DNA of 64,000 bases from Xenorhabdus sp. BG5 (GTDB lineage Bacteria > Pseudomonadota > Gammaproteobacteria > Enterobacterales > Enterobacteriaceae). The translations under genes and the position numbers were made by a program. Below are positions 21,201-30,728 of this stretch, piece after piece. The notes under the pieces are model-generated. The model was not told where the DNA came from and ran no database searches. It saw nothing but the letters and a program-made list of their open reading frames with translations. Location of the stretch: the NCBI RefSeq assembly GCF_015163665.1, contig NZ_JADEUG010000009.1, forward strand, positions 60,743 to 124,742. Reading direction: 5' to 3'. How positions within the stretch are numbered: position 1 is the stretch's first letter; the number at the start of each line of letters is the position of its first letter.

Positions 21201-21419
21201 TACGGTGAGCGTGAACGGGCAACAGGATTATCGTTCCGTGGCAGCAACACAACATTTGTGACTCGTAGCGTGCCTGCCTCTCGTGATGGTGTGGTGTTAA
21301 AAGCTAATGCGGAGATGAGTGCAAGTAATAACGTCTCATTTACGCTTGGCTATAGTGGATTGCTCTCCAGTAGTCATCAGGACAATAGTATGAATGTCGG
21401 TTTTAGATGGCAATTCTGA
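18285..21419 (+). CDS. Subtilisin-like serine protease autotransporter
   Basis: 1044 aa type Va autotransporter. It has a long signal peptide (hydrophobic AIACCLAAASAGAYA, cleavage near residue 47) and an S8 protease domain with Asp97 (GIFDQAV), His154 (GTHGVHVAG) and Ser375 (GTSMAAPHAGG). A passenger-associated repeat (GGLIKQGKGALTLSGQNTYS) follows, then beta-helix spacer and a C-terminal autotransporter barrel (~770-1044) ending NVGFRWQF. Relatives (SphB1, NalP, Ssp types) mature surface proteins or act as secreted proteases. The ATG at 18297 (fifth codon, GGATGGTG upstream) may be the true start. It stands alone, with no partner gene. Confidence 0.93.
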   Translation: MVTKMNKRYRIPWSPLTSTRLSVKTQPRVLYHAIACCLAAASAGAYAENYVEKGRIGNPASWRSSEFSAQWGLSAIHADEAYARGYTGKGIKLGIFDQAVYAKHPEFMGKDKVTNLVTSGIREYTDPYIPVKKGDSFIYDGTPSVDRYGRLGTHGVHVAGIAAADRDGREMHGVAYNAQILTADNGDPGPEDGIILGNDGGVYQAGWNALRDSGARIINNSWGIGIDRELERGGKDPNAAHFTLAEAQQQFDEIKPILGTKPGGAYQGAIDAARSGIVTIFAAGNSNNYSNPDAIAGLAWFVPEIAPNWLTVASLQQDPNTTNSEPYSISNFSSRCGYTASFCVSAPGSGIYSSIIKGTGIDDITTGYDSYRGTSMAAPHAGGSIAVLMERFPYMSGDQVTSVLRTTATDMGEKGIDELYGWGLINLGKAINGPGMFYTAEDIPEKFRIPDPDGVAYGKGQFIADIPGVGAVLDKGKLTERICDADQCAQDQWSNDISGHGGLIKQGKGALTLSGQNTYSGPTLVKQGLLNVSGSVSSGVSVMESGTLGGNGTVGALNVQRGGTVAPGNSMGTLKVTEKMTFEPGSHYAVEIASDGRSDKIQVERNAQLNGGKVTVSLENTVNLLSFEDVRSLSGQQYTILSAKQNINGRFDGVVPNYLFLGTGLSYQPDEVNLHVGRNETAFVDFAKTQNERAVAVAADTLGMGNPVYESILTTRSAEQARSAFRQLDGQIHADIASQLVNDSRYLRDTLNSRLSQAEGRSSSPDIHGDNNGAWVRLLGAWSHASGTANAMGYQASNYGLFLGADALIDEYSRLGVATGYTRTSLDGGNSATADSNNYHLALYGDRQFGDFVLRANSGFTWHRIDTKRFISYDSQRDSENAKYSGRTAQLSAELAYLLPTEAVNLEPFINLAYINFRNEGINEDGAAAALHGNSQHTEATLSTLGLRANHSWQAAWGSSITLNGELGWQHQYGERERATGLSFRGSNTTFVTRSVPASRDGVVLKANAEMSASNNVSFTLGYSGLLSSSHQDNSMNVGFRWQF

Positions 21420-22046
21420 TGACAGTTGGGATGTAAATATTCGATAAAATATGTGGAGTCAGTAATGCTGGCTCCACCATATTTGTGTGGTGAATATTTT
21501 TTATGGTTTTCTTGTGGTGTATTAAATGCCATTTCTATTAATGTCCTTTCTTGAATGTCCTTTCTATTAATGTCCTTTAATTTTTATTCTCTTAATTAAC
21601 GCCATAATTGAAGAGTCTCATTTGCACTTCATGTTGGTGTAACTATTTTCAGTAATACCAAATATAGGTATTAATTTTCCGTACCTCGAGTTGTTTTTTA
21701 GCAGGGGCGACAGCACAGCCTGTCAGCTCGATTGCGATTGCTGAAGTTGTGTGGCTGGCGATTCAAGCGACTTCCAAAAAATGGACCATGCCGATCCAAG
21801 ATTGGCGTCTTGCCGTGGGGTATTAAATATGCTCAGCGAACTCTTCTCTGTTAATGCGTTAGGTTATAACGAAGATAATATCTTTGATGTTACCACTATC
21901 ATTCTGTATCTTGCGAATATCAGTGAATATGATGCTTATCACTGATTGTTAAATCAGAATCCAGTTTCGCCAATGGAAATTCAAGAGGTTGTGATAGTTA
22001 CTATTACATTCGCAATTATTTTTAATACAATAAGTTAACAATTATT
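21420..22046. other. Intergenic debris between autotransporter and brnQ fragment
   Basis: No intact gene. A directly repeated phrase (ATGTCCTTTCT / TATTAATGTCCTTT) lies at about 21540-21575, an IS256-like transposase tail at 21740-21826, and a 38-codon open stretch of unknown origin begins at the ATG at about 21829. The last 40 bp before 22047 resemble the DNA just upstream of the intact brnQ start at 30728, so the brnQ duplication includes some leader. Confidence 0.6.
21740..21826 (+). pseudogene. IS256-family transposase fragment (C-terminal)
   Basis: The stretch VVWLAIQATSKKWTMPIQDW followed by RLAVGY and a stop matches the conserved tail of IS256-type (mutator-like) transposases, where 'ISKKWTMP..W' precedes the C-terminus. 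The rest of the ~400 aa transposase is absent. It is a remnant only and marks a past insertion in this patch. Confidence 0.7.
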
Positions 22047-22250
22047 ATGACATACCGTTTATCATCTAAAGATATTTGGGCATTGAGCTGTATGGCCTTT
22101 GCCCTATTCGTCGGGACAGGAAATATCATCCCGCCTATGGTTGACCTGCAAGCGGGTGAGCATGTTTGGCGTCCTGCTGCTGGTTTTTTGCTTACAGCTA
22201 TGGGGCCAGATACATATGCTAACACTGTATTTATTCGGGGGTTAGCATGA
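22047..22250 (+). pseudogene. Truncated brnQ paralogue (first ~52 residues plus foreign tail)
   Basis: 67 codons. The first ~52 residues match the intact BrnQ at 29385-30728 nearly throughout ([13 protein letters not shown] versus [21 protein letters not shown] versus LQAGENVW). One Phe is missing in NIIPPMV, and the match is lost after LLTAMG. The remaining tail is unrelated. It cannot be a transporter (two helices at most). Its stop overlaps the start of the next gene (ATGA at 22247-22250), so it now functions, if at all, as a leader cistron for the symporter. It is a partial duplication with a recombination junction near 22205. Confidence 0.8.
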
Positions 22251-23560
22251 GTCAACAATGGACATCCCGTCTGGGGCACATATTAGCAGCAACCGGATCT
22301 GCCGTTGGCATTGGTGCCATCTGGAAATTCTCATATGTTGCAGCCACAAATGGTGGTGGCGCATTTCTGATTGTATTCTTATTGTTTAGCTTTGTGATTG
22401 GATTGGCAATTCTATTAGCCGAAAACATGCTAGGAAGTAGTACGAGTGAAGTCGCCGTTAATGCGTTTAAAAAAACACTGGGTAAACACTGGGGATGGGT
22501 TGGCTTTATCGGCATATTCAGTTCATGGTGTATCTATAGTTTCTACAGTGTTGTCGGCGGTTGGACCATAGGCTACACCGTCATGGCGGCTACGGGAAAG
22601 TTGAATATTACGGACATCTCTCAACTGACATCTATTTTCACCAATTTCATCAGCAATCCGTGGTGGCCGATAATCGCACATCTGGTATTTTCAGGGCTAA
22701 CTTGTTTCGTGGTATTATCCGGTGTGCAAAAAGGGTTGGAAAAATCAGTTAAGGTCATGATGCCGTTATTGTTTTTTATCATGATAGTGTTAATTATTAT
22801 CGGCATCCGCTTACCCGGTTCATCAGAAGGGCTAAAATTATTCTTATACCCAGATTTTAATAGTTTGACCGGAAAAGGTGTTTTAGATGCTTTAGGGTTG
22901 GCATTTTTTTCACTGTCTATCGGATTAGGTATTCATATTACGTACAGCTCCTATTTACCGAATAATAAAGGTATTAGTAGATCGAGTATCTGGGTTGTCA
23001 TCCTTTCCTGTCTGGTTTGCGTATTGGCTGGCCTGATGATTTTTCCTGCTTTGGCAGCTGCTGGTTTAAAACCCAATGCAGGGCCTGGCTTAACGTTTAT
23101 GACAATGCCAATTTATTTCGCCAGCCTTCCGGGTGGTTCAATCTTGGCAGTGACTTTCTTTTTATTGTTATTAATGGCGGCACTGACCTCAGCAATTTCA
23201 TTACTTGAGCACATTGTTGCCTATTGCCAATCGCGCTTTAAATGGTCACGTCGTAAAGCAAGTTTAAGAGTGACGGCATCGATTATGTTAATGGGGATCC
23301 CTGTTTCCTTATCTTTTGGACCTCTAAGTGATATTACATTAGGTGGAAAAACCATCTTCGACATGCTGGACTTCATTACGTCCAACGTTCTAATGCCATT
23401 GTTCGGCATTATCATTTGTCTCGCATTTGGCTGGTCCCATAAGGTCAATGCACTAATACCGGATAATATGTCATTACGGAAGCGTCAGTGTTTACGGTTT
23501 ATATGGCGATATGTCGGACCTTTATGTATTGGGGTAATTTTGGTACACGGACTGATTTGA
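22247..23560 (+). CDS. Neurotransmitter:sodium symporter (NSS) family transporter
   Basis: 437 aa integral membrane protein with about 11-12 helices. The NSS signature lies at the N-terminus: [35 protein letters not shown], the region that forms the sodium and substrate sites in LeuT-fold transporters. Bacterial members import amino acids such as tryptophan, tyrosine or alanine with Na+; the substrate here cannot be read. GGGGG lies 7 bases before the ATG. It starts inside the last codons of the brnQ fragment, so expression is probably coupled to a brnQ-like leader. It lies among mobile debris and may have been acquired. Confidence 0.88.
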   Translation: MSQQWTSRLGHILAATGSAVGIGAIWKFSYVAATNGGGAFLIVFLLFSFVIGLAILLAENMLGSSTSEVAVNAFKKTLGKHWGWVGFIGIFSSWCIYSFYSVVGGWTIGYTVMAATGKLNITDISQLTSIFTNFISNPWWPIIAHLVFSGLTCFVVLSGVQKGLEKSVKVMMPLLFFIMIVLIIIGIRLPGSSEGLKLFLYPDFNSLTGKGVLDALGLAFFSLSIGLGIHITYSSYLPNNKGISRSSIWVVILSCLVCVLAGLMIFPALAAAGLKPNAGPGLTFMTMPIYFASLPGGSILAVTFFLLLLMAALTSAISLLEHIVAYCQSRFKWSRRKASLRVTASIMLMGIPVSLSFGPLSDITLGGKTIFDMLDFITSNVLMPLFGIIICLAFGWSHKVNALIPDNMSLRKRQCLRFIWRYVGPLCIGVILVHGLI

Positions 23561-23770
23561 TTATGTTAAGTATCATTTTTCATCCGTTTTTATTGGATAG
23601 AGAATGATGCTGCAATGTTGTAACACTGCTACAATTTAGGTAAAAATTTAAACGGGCGAGTTTATCCACCAAAACCGCCCGTTAGCCATCATCAAAATGC
23701 CTGAAATCGATTTTAATTCCCCTAACGCACTCAAATGGTTGATAAAAAATTTCATATAGTAACGCGATGC

Positions 23771-24289
23771 TCAACTTTGACATCCTATAACGTTGGCTTG
23801 TTGAAGCCAGTCGCGTTGACTTTTACCTTGTTGAAAATTGGCAAAAATTCCCAAGGTGTGAGAAAGAAGTTTTCTCGCTATTCGATTACTCAAATGCCAT
23901 AAATCCCGTGCCCAGCACATTTCGATAGCAAATTGCCCAGCGAGTTGACCAATGACGGTTTCAATTAAACGCCGTTTAGCATTAATGCGCTTTTTCGTCT
24001 CTCTGCCTGCGGATGGGATTATCCGTATTGGCACGCACTGGCGTTATCATTTCGATGCCTGCGTTCTTATTTCCTGTTTAAATTCAACACATAAATACCC
24101 TTTATCACCGAGAAAATAGCCTTTTATCGAGCCGATCACATCCCAGGTCGCTTCACGCTCACTGACATTGGTGGGCGTCAGCGTAAACCCCGTTACCACG
24201 CCAGTTTCATCTACCCAACAAAACACCCAAACGATAAAATCTTGCTGTGACATAGCCTTTTGTTCCTTTATTTCCCTCAGTTTGGTCAC
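23771..24289 (-). pseudogene. IS982-family transposase remnant
   Basis: Two pieces in different frames: 24289-24047 (VDETGVVTGFTLTPTNVSER, GYFLGDKGYL) and 24034-23771 (INAKRRLIETVIGQLAGQF, CWARDLWHLSNRIARKLLSH). Together they match the C-terminal half of IS982 transposases, including the GDKGY and RR.IET.IGQL motifs. The N-terminal half is missing and a frameshift lies near 24040, so it is inactive. No terminal inverted repeats could be assigned. Confidence 0.8.
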
Positions 24290-24366
24290 TTAAAGTTATA
24301 AAGGTCTGGCTATGTCATTTCAACTCACCTCGAAAGTCGAGCATCGCGTGAAAATAAGGAATTGAT

Positions 24367-24597
24367 AATTTCAGATTTCACGACCTGAGACACACATGGG
24401 CGAGCTGGCATGTTCAAGACGGGACGCCTCTGATGGTTCTGAAAGAAATGGGAGGATGGGAGAAATTGGAAATGGTCAATAAATACGCACACCTAAGTGG
24501 TGGATATTTAGCCAAATATAGCGGTGCTGTCACATTTTTGACACAGCCCGATAATTATGACAGCCAGCAACAGCACTTAAGGCTAGTAACTGGCTGA
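24367..24597 (+). pseudogene. Tyrosine recombinase (phage-type integrase) C-terminal fragment
   Basis: An open stretch of 76 codons without a start. It holds the integrase box [17 protein letters not shown] (His and Arg of the H-x-x-R motif), [15 protein letters not shown] (second His/Trp position and the nucleophilic Tyr). A normal C-terminal tail and a stop follow. The N-terminal and core-binding parts are missing. It marks a former prophage or island next to queA; no attachment site or tRNA was found here. Confidence 0.8.
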
Positions 24598-24774
24598 TTT
24601 TAAATGTTATTTAAATGTCATTAATCAGCCATTTTCTCCAAGACATCAGAAAAACAGTCTGATGCTATGTTTAGACGCCATTCAAATCAGCGAAGCCGAA
24701 ATGAAAAGTATTTTGATTTTAAAATCTTTTATTGCAAAGCATTTAATCTATATCAGCACCGTTTCTTGCGGTAC

Positions 24775-25848
24775 TCACTCTTCTGATATCCGTTCTTTTG
24801 CGGCCATTTTATTGCGATTAATAAACATTGCATCACCATAACTAAAAAAGCGATATTCTTTTGCTACCGCTTCTTTGTAGGCGTTCATGGTATTCTTATA
24901 ACCGGCAAACGCAGAAACCAGCATGATAAGTGTGGATTCTGGCAGATGGAAATTGGTGATCAGTGCATCTACAACCTGATATTCAAACCCAGGATAGATA
25001 AAGATTTGGGTATCATCACAAAATGGCGCAATAATCCCATCCTGACAAGCTCTTGCGGCACTTTCCAGTGAACGAACCGATGTTGTTCCTACAGCAATCA
25101 CCCGATTACCACGCGCTTTACATGCCAGTACAGCATCCACGACATCCTGTGGCACTTCTGCATATTCGGCATGCATCACATGATCTTCGATGGTTTCCAC
25201 TCGCACAGGCTGAAAAGTGCCGGCACCAACGTGCAGGGTGACAAAGGCCATTTCAATGCCTTTTTCTCGCAAGGCAGCCAAAAGAGGTTCATCAAAATGT
25301 AATCCGGCAGTCGGTGCAGCCACGGCTCCTGGACGTTCACTGTAGACTGTCTGGTACAATTCACGATCCGCATCTTCATCAGGACGAGCGATATAAGGCG
25401 GCAAAGGCATATGACCAATCTGCTCCAAAATAGTCAACACATCACGCTCATCATCAAAACGGATTTCAAACAACGTATCATGACGCGCCAGCATCGTTGC
25501 CTTAATGTTCTCCGCTTCACCGAGGATAAGTTCAGCACCTTCTTTCGGTGCCTTGGAAGCACGAACGTGAGCAAGCACTCGCTTATTATCCAACATCCTT
25601 TCGACTAAAACTTCCAACTTTCCCCCCGTCGCTTTACGGCCAAACAGGCGCGCGGGGATAACGCGGGTATTATTGAAAACTAATAGATCACCGGCTTCCA
25701 GCTTATCCAGCACATCAGTAAAAACACCGTGTGCCAGCTTGCCTGTTTCACCATCAAGGGAAAGCAGGCGGCAAGCACTTCGCTGTGGCTGGGGATAGTG
25801 AGCAATCAGCTCTTCTGGCAGTTCAAATGTAAAATCAGCGACACGCAT
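24775..25848 (-). CDS. queA: QueA, S-adenosylmethionine:tRNA ribosyltransferase-isomerase
   Basis: 357 aa from the ATG at 25848 ([20 protein letters not shown]), the start used by the ~356-aa E. coli enzyme; an upstream ATG at 25866 would add six residues. Conserved blocks include [40 protein letters not shown] and [10 protein letters not shown]. It converts preQ1 at position 34 of GUN-type tRNAs to epoxyqueuosine. tgt, usually next in the operon, would lie downstream on this strand but is absent; the mobile-element remnants lie there instead, so the island probably separated the two. Confidence 0.96.
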   Translation of the reverse strand: MRVADFTFELPEELIAHYPQPQRSACRLLSLDGETGKLAHGVFTDVLDKLEAGDLLVFNNTRVIPARLFGRKATGGKLEVLVERMLDNKRVLAHVRASKAPKEGAELILGEAENIKATMLARHDTLFEIRFDDERDVLTILEQIGHMPLPPYIARPDEDADRELYQTVYSERPGAVAAPTAGLHFDEPLLAALREKGIEMAFVTLHVGAGTFQPVRVETIEDHVMHAEYAEVPQDVVDAVLACKARGNRVIAVGTTSVRSLESAARACQDGIIAPFCDDTQIFIYPGFEYQVVDALITNFHLPESTLIMLVSAFAGYKNTMNAYKEAVAKEYRFFSYGDAMFINRNKMAAKERISEE

Positions 25849-25966
25849 TTTATCTGTATCATTCAAAAAAACAGGCGGACTAGTCTAGTGCTGCAAGCGT
25901 AAGGGTGCAACAAAGAAGCATCGGGTTTAACTATTTACGGTGCACTCTTTACGGTATACTCTCGCT

Positions 25967-26554
25967 ATGAATTTTCTCGCACACCTTCATTTAGCTGCAT
26001 TAGCGGAAAGTTCCTTACTGGGAAATTTGATGGCGGATTTCATCCGCGGCTCACCAGAAGGCGCATTCCGTTCTGATATTGTAGCGGGTATCCGTATGCA
26101 CCGTCGGGTAGACAGCCTGACGGACAAGCATCCACTTGTCCTGAAAGCTCGCAAATTATTTCGCCCCGAATATCGGCGCGTTGCCCCCATTACCCTTGAT
26201 ATCATCTGGGATCATTTTCTTTCTCGGCATTGGGACAAATTTGAAAAAAAATACTCCCTGGTCGAATTTGTCAATCTTGCCCGCAACACTATAGAGCCTC
26301 ATCTCGCTTCAACCCCTGAAAAATTTCAGGAACTGAACAACTACCTCTGGTCACAAAACTTATTCATCCGTTATACCGATATGTCATGCATCGCCAATGT
26401 CTTGCAGAGCATGGCACGCAGGCGCCCAAAATTATCCGCATTGGCAGGATCGTATCAGGATATAGAAAATCATTACTTTGATTTTGAAGCACTATTTTTC
26501 CAGTTCTATCCAGAAATGATGGCACTAGCAACAAATAAGCATCTACTTGAGTAG
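25967..26554 (+). CDS. acpH: AcpH, acyl carrier protein phosphodiesterase
   Basis: 195 aa from the ATG at 25967 (MNFLAHLHLA), matching the E. coli length (193); an in-frame ATG nine codons upstream is unlikely. Motifs: MNFLAHLHLA, GNLMADFIRG, GIRMHRRVDSLTD, WDHFLSRHW. It removes 4'-phosphopantetheine from holo-ACP using Mn2+. It is divergent from queA, the arrangement found in E. coli, with a -10-like TATACT about 10 bp upstream of the start. Confidence 0.95.
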   Translation: MNFLAHLHLAALAESSLLGNLMADFIRGSPEGAFRSDIVAGIRMHRRVDSLTDKHPLVLKARKLFRPEYRRVAPITLDIIWDHFLSRHWDKFEKKYSLVEFVNLARNTIEPHLASTPEKFQELNNYLWSQNLFIRYTDMSCIANVLQSMARRRPKLSALAGSYQDIENHYFDFEALFFQFYPEMMALATNKHLLE

Positions 26555-26736
26555 CAACTATCTTGAACTTTTCATAAATAGTTTTATCTTATGTAGTCTA
26601 AAAGGAATTAAAAATAACTTATTAATAGGCAAAACCTATTATAGCGATTGGTATTTTATCCTTTATTGCTATACCCTAATTCCTTATGCTGTAACCCATT
26701 TTTACATAACACCTTTTAAAATCACAGGAGTCAATT

Positions 26737-27339
26737 ATGGTTTTAGTAACCCGCCAAGCCCCTGACTTTACAGCTGCCGCAGTTCTCGGTAACGGTGAAA
26801 TTGTTAATAACTTCAATCTGAAAAAACACCTGAATGGCCGTGCTGCTGTTATTTTCTTCTGGCCAATGGATTTCACTTTCGTCTGCCCTTCTGAGCTGAT
26901 TGCTTTCGATCATCGCTATGAAGAATTCCAGAAACGTGGTGTTGAAGTTGTTGGTGTCTCCTTCGACTCTGAATTCGTTCACAACGCATGGCGTAAAACT
27001 TCAATCAGCGAAGGTGGCATCGGCGAAGTCAAATATCCAATGGTTGCTGACATCAAACGTGACATCATGAAAGCTTACGGCATTGAGCACCCAGAAGCTG
27101 GCGTTGCTCTGCGTGGTTCTTTCTTGATTGACAAAAATGGTGTTGTTCGCCATCAAGTCGTTAACGATCTGCCACTGGGCCGTAACATCGATGAAATGCT
27201 GCGTATGGTTGACGCTCTGCAATTCCATGAAGAGCACGGTGAAGTTTGCCCTGCACAGTGGGAGAAAGGCCAGGAAGGTATGGGCGCTTCACCTGAAGGC
27301 GTCGCAAAATACCTGACCAAAAACGCTGACAAACTGTAA
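26737..27339 (+). CDS. Typical 2-Cys peroxiredoxin (AhpC/TSA family, Prx1 group)
   Basis: 200 aa cytoplasmic peroxidase. The peroxidatic Cys50 is in FTFVCPSE, the resolving Cys171 is in GEVCPAQW, and the ADIKRDIMKAYGI block is typical. It reduces H2O2, alkyl hydroperoxides and peroxynitrite. An AGGAG site precedes the ATG. It is monocistronic, followed by a strong terminator. The sequence fits the eukaryote-like Prx1/TSA subgroup more than E. coli AhpC, and no ahpF is adjacent, so the reductant is probably thioredoxin (family knowledge). Confidence 0.93.
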   Translation: MVLVTRQAPDFTAAAVLGNGEIVNNFNLKKHLNGRAAVIFFWPMDFTFVCPSELIAFDHRYEEFQKRGVEVVGVSFDSEFVHNAWRKTSISEGGIGEVKYPMVADIKRDIMKAYGIEHPEAGVALRGSFLIDKNGVVRHQVVNDLPLGRNIDEMLRMVDALQFHEEHGEVCPAQWEKGQEGMGASPEGVAKYLTKNADKL

Positions 27340-27389
27340 TCCCGTTAGGATTCAATCTGTTCATAACTTTATGTTATGAAGCATTCCAA

Positions 27390-27417
27390 ACCAGCCGCCT
27401 ATCGGCTGGTTTTTTAC
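27390..27417 (+). terminator. Rho-independent terminator after the peroxiredoxin gene
   Basis: CCAGCCG-CCTAT-CGGCTGG gives a perfect 7-bp GC-rich stem followed by TTTTTT, 51 bp past the stop codon. Confidence 0.9.
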
Positions 27418-27523
27418 TTTCAAAAATCCTGAGCTTTAGATAAGGTAAATTGCGTATTCGCAACAAAAATACCACAAAACGTCAAATCAATTAACAGTTG
27501 ACCTATCCTCAGGAGAACAACAC

Positions 27524-29284
27524 ATGTTCAAAGCATGGAAAATACCCCTTATCGCTGTATCCCTGCTTATTTCTACTCCTCTTTATTCTGCCACTGAGCC
27601 GGCTGTTGAAGCTAAACAAGGCATGGTTGTCAGCTCACAACGCCTTGCTTCACAAGCTGGCATCGATATTCTCAAAATGGGTGGGAACGCCATTGATGCC
27701 GCTGTTGCCGTCGGATATGCTCAGGCCGTGGTGAATCCCTGCTGCGGCAATATTGGTGGTGGTGGCTTTATGACCATCCATCTCGCTAATGGAAAAGATA
27801 CTTTCATCAATTTCCGTGAAACAGCCCCTGCCGCCGCTAACGCTGATATGTATTTGGATAAAGATGGAAAAGTTATCAAAGGTGCCAGCTTGTATGGTTA
27901 TAAAGCGATTGCTGTACCAGGCACAGTCATGGGATTTGAAGCGGCATTGAAAAAGTACGGCACATTAACTCGTGAACAAGTCATGGCACCCGCTATCAAA
28001 CTGGCGCGCGAAGGCTATATACTGACCCGTGGCGATACCGATATTCTGAACACCACAGTTAAGCGTTTCGCTCAAGATCCAGAAGCTGCCCGTATTTTCC
28101 TGCGCAAGAATGGCACGCCGTTCGAACCAGGGGACAGGCTCATCCAAACCGATTTAGCCAACACGCTGGAAATGATTGCCAAACATGGGCCTGATGCTTT
28201 TTATCACGGCAAAATTCCCCAATTAGTTGCAGAAGCATCAAAAAAATCAGGCGGAATTATTACCGCGGCGGATTTCGCCAATTACCACATCACAGAGACA
28301 ACCCCCGTCACCTGTAGCTATCGAGGCTACAAGTTTATCTCTTCTCCACCTCCCAGCTCTGGCGGAGTGACATTATGCGAGATATTAAACATCATTGAAG
28401 GCTACGACCTTAAGTCTATGGGATTCAATTCCGCTGCTTATATTCATACATTGACAGAAGCCATGCGCCACGCCTATATGGATAGAAATACCTATCTGGG
28501 CGATCCCGCCTTTATCAACAACCCGCTTGATCGACTGTTGAGTAAAAGTTACGCCGAATCGATCAGAAAAGAGATTCAGCCCAATAAAGCCACTCCATCG
28601 GTAAATATTCAGCCAGGCATTGGTCCCCATGAAAAACCGGAAACGACCCACTATTCCGTGGTAGATAAAGAAGGAAACGCGGTATCAACAACTTACACCA
28701 TCAATGGACGCTTTGGTGCTGGGGTGATTGCACCAGGAACTGGTTTTTTCCTCAACGATGAAATGGATGACTTCACAACTAAAGTTGGTGCGAAAAACCT
28801 GTATGGACTAGTGCAAGGAGCAACCAACTCAATCGCCCCTGGTAAGCGCCCACTATCATCAATGAGTCCAACCCTCGTGACCAAGGATAATAAAATCTTT
28901 CTGGTTTTAGGCTCTCCGGGAGGCTCACGCATTATCTCCATCACTTTACAAACTGCACTGAATATCATCGAATTCAATATGCCGCCACAAGAAGCCGTCA
29001 ATAGCCCACGGATCCACCATCAGTGGTTACCTGACGAAGTCTATTATGAGCAACGTGGCTTATCGAAAGACACCTTAAACTTACTGGAAAAAATGGGCTA
29101 CAAAATGGTGGAACAGACCCCTTGGGGAGCAGCAGAATTAATTATGATTGGATTGCCGGGTGCCGCTGGTGTGACGCCACAATCCTCAGGCAACGATTCA
29201 GCCGTATCAGGTATTGTTCGTGAAGGCTACATCTACGGTGCCAACGATGCACGGCGACCTGCTGGTGCCGCCATTGGTTATTAA
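27524..29284 (+). CDS. ggt: Gamma-glutamyltranspeptidase precursor
   Basis: 586 aa periplasmic enzyme with a signal peptide (hydrophobic IPLIAVSLLISTPLYSA, cleavage near residue 23). The family autoprocesses before a Thr nucleophile: Thr374 in ETTHYSVVD begins the small subunit. Substrate motifs GGGGFM, PGSPGGSRII and SMSPTLV are present. It hydrolyses or transpeptidates glutathione and other gamma-glutamyl compounds, supplying Cys and Glu. AGGAG precedes the ATG, and a terminator hairpin follows. Confidence 0.95.
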   Translation: MFKAWKIPLIAVSLLISTPLYSATEPAVEAKQGMVVSSQRLASQAGIDILKMGGNAIDAAVAVGYAQAVVNPCCGNIGGGGFMTIHLANGKDTFINFRETAPAAANADMYLDKDGKVIKGASLYGYKAIAVPGTVMGFEAALKKYGTLTREQVMAPAIKLAREGYILTRGDTDILNTTVKRFAQDPEAARIFLRKNGTPFEPGDRLIQTDLANTLEMIAKHGPDAFYHGKIPQLVAEASKKSGGIITAADFANYHITETTPVTCSYRGYKFISSPPPSSGGVTLCEILNIIEGYDLKSMGFNSAAYIHTLTEAMRHAYMDRNTYLGDPAFINNPLDRLLSKSYAESIRKEIQPNKATPSVNIQPGIGPHEKPETTHYSVVDKEGNAVSTTYTINGRFGAGVIAPGTGFFLNDEMDDFTTKVGAKNLYGLVQGATNSIAPGKRPLSSMSPTLVTKDNKIFLVLGSPGGSRIISITLQTALNIIEFNMPPQEAVNSPRIHHQWLPDEVYYEQRGLSKDTLNLLEKMGYKMVEQTPWGAAELIMIGLPGAAGVTPQSSGNDSAVSGIVREGYIYGANDARRPAGAAIGY

Positions 29285-29302
29285 TCCAGCACAAATCAAC
29301 AA

Positions 29303-29334
29303 AAAAGGTGGGCTGTTTTCAGCAGCTCACCTTT
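29303..29334 (+). terminator. Terminator-like hairpin after ggt
   Basis: AAAGGTGGGCTG-TTTTC-AGCAGCTCACCTTT pairs with one mismatch/bulge and ends in CTTTAT, 18 bp after the ggt stop. The A-run on the other side could serve brnQ on the opposite strand, which ends at 29385. Confidence 0.65.
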
Positions 29335-29384
29335 ATCATCTTATAACATCACTTATCCATGTTTATCATGAACAGACTTCATTC

Positions 29385-30728
29385 CTACTTCTCTTCAGGC
29401 TGCACTTCATACTTTGGGAGCTTTACGACGCCTCCTACGACGCGGTCATAAATAGCGCATACAACAATCGCCAGCACAGTAGGCAGTAACCAAGCCAAAC
29501 CTTGATCCGCTAATGGCAGATGCTTCGCCCACTTAGGCAGTAAATGGGTGAAGTACTCAGAAACTTTTATGGCATCCAAAACCCCAAACAGCAAACTAAT
29601 AGACATGGCAGGAGCCAAAATACGTGTGCAGTTATTCCACCAATGGATTGTAAAGCTCAGTAATATCAGCACGATACAGGGAGGATAAATGGCAGTCAGT
29701 ACGGGAAGTGAGAACTTAATCAAATGGCTTAAGCCCATGTTAGAAACCAACATGGAGAATGTGCCTAAAATCAGCACCAGAGTACGATAGGATAATGGCA
29801 AATAACGGCTGAAAAACTCAGAGCAAGCACACGTCAAGCCAACAGCAGTCACCATACAAGCAACGAAAATCAATACCGCGAGGAAGAAACTGCCGTAGTT
29901 ACCAAAAATGCTTTGGACATAGGCGTGCAAAATCGCAGCCCCATTATCTGCGGTAGGCACTAATGTGCCACTGCCTTCCCCAAGTTTGAACAAAGAGAGG
30001 TACACCAGCGTCAAGCCAAGACCGGCAATCACGCCAGCCCACATAGCATAGCGTGTCAACAGGGAAGAAGCCGCAACCCCTCTGGAACGGGCAGCGTTAA
30101 CAATAACAATACCGAATACCATTGCAGCCAGTGTATCCATTGTCAAATAGCCATTGACAAAGCCATTTGAGAACGGAATTTCCCGATAAGTTTCAATAGC
30201 AGGAACAGGGCCACCTGCTGGCCACAACACCGCCGCAATTCCCAAAATGGCTAACGCTACGATTTTGATTGGAGCCAATATATGGCCAACACTATCCAGT
30301 AGTTTGCCCGGATACAACGAAATCAGCACCACGAGTGCAAAATAGAGCACACTATAGATAAATAGAGGAAGATCACCGGTTCCAGTAAGTGGTGCAATAC
30401 CCACTTCAAAAGAAACCGTTGCAGTCCTGGGAGTTGCAAACAGGGGGCCGACAGCTAAATAGCAGACAGTTGCCAGAATCAGACCCGCAGTTTTTCCAAT
30501 CGGTATGCTGAGTGCTTCAATGCCCCCACCCACTTTTGCCAACGCGATGACGGTAATGACTGGCAAGCCAACAGCGGTTAGCAAAAAGCCGGCTGCTGAG
30601 ATCCAAACGTTCTCTCCTGCCTGCAAGCCAACCATAGGCGGAAAAATAATATTTCCCGCACCAACAAACAAGGCAAAGGTCATAAAACCTAATGCCCAAA
30701 TATCTTTAGATGATAAACGGTATGCCAT
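29385..30728 (-). CDS. brnQ: BrnQ, branched-chain amino acid:cation symporter
   Basis: 447 aa, about 12 membrane helices, full length for the LIVCS family ([21 protein letters not shown] near the N-terminus). It imports Leu, Ile and Val with Na+ or H+. It lies below phoB-phoR on the same strand, as in E. coli, but separated by 355 bp and so probably has its own promoter. The first ~52 codons and some leader are duplicated at 22047. Confidence 0.95.
   Translation of the reverse strand: MAYRLSSKDIWALGFMTFALFVGAGNIIFPPMVGLQAGENVWISAAGFLLTAVGLPVITVIALAKVGGGIEALSIPIGKTAGLILATVCYLAVGPLFATPRTATVSFEVGIAPLTGTGDLPLFIYSVLYFALVVLISLYPGKLLDSVGHILAPIKIVALAILGIAAVLWPAGGPVPAIETYREIPFSNGFVNGYLTMDTLAAMVFGIVIVNAARSRGVAASSLLTRYAMWAGVIAGLGLTLVYLSLFKLGEGSGTLVPTADNGAAILHAYVQSIFGNYGSFFLAVLIFVACMVTAVGLTCACSEFFSRYLPLSYRTLVLILGTFSMLVSNMGLSHLIKFSLPVLTAIYPPCIVLILLSFTIHWWNNCTRILAPAMSISLLFGVLDAIKVSEYFTHLLPKWAKHLPLADQGLAWLLPTVLAIVVCAIYDRVVGGVVKLPKYEVQPEEK

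Noticed and set aside
21751..21945. 64-codon plus-strand frame
   Set aside because: It runs out of frame across the IS256 remnant whose real reading frame gives the SKKWTMP motif.
24367..24775. tRNA attachment site for the integrase remnant
   Set aside because: I looked for a tRNA or repeated att-like core around the fragment and queA and found none; the fragment is too degraded to assign a site.
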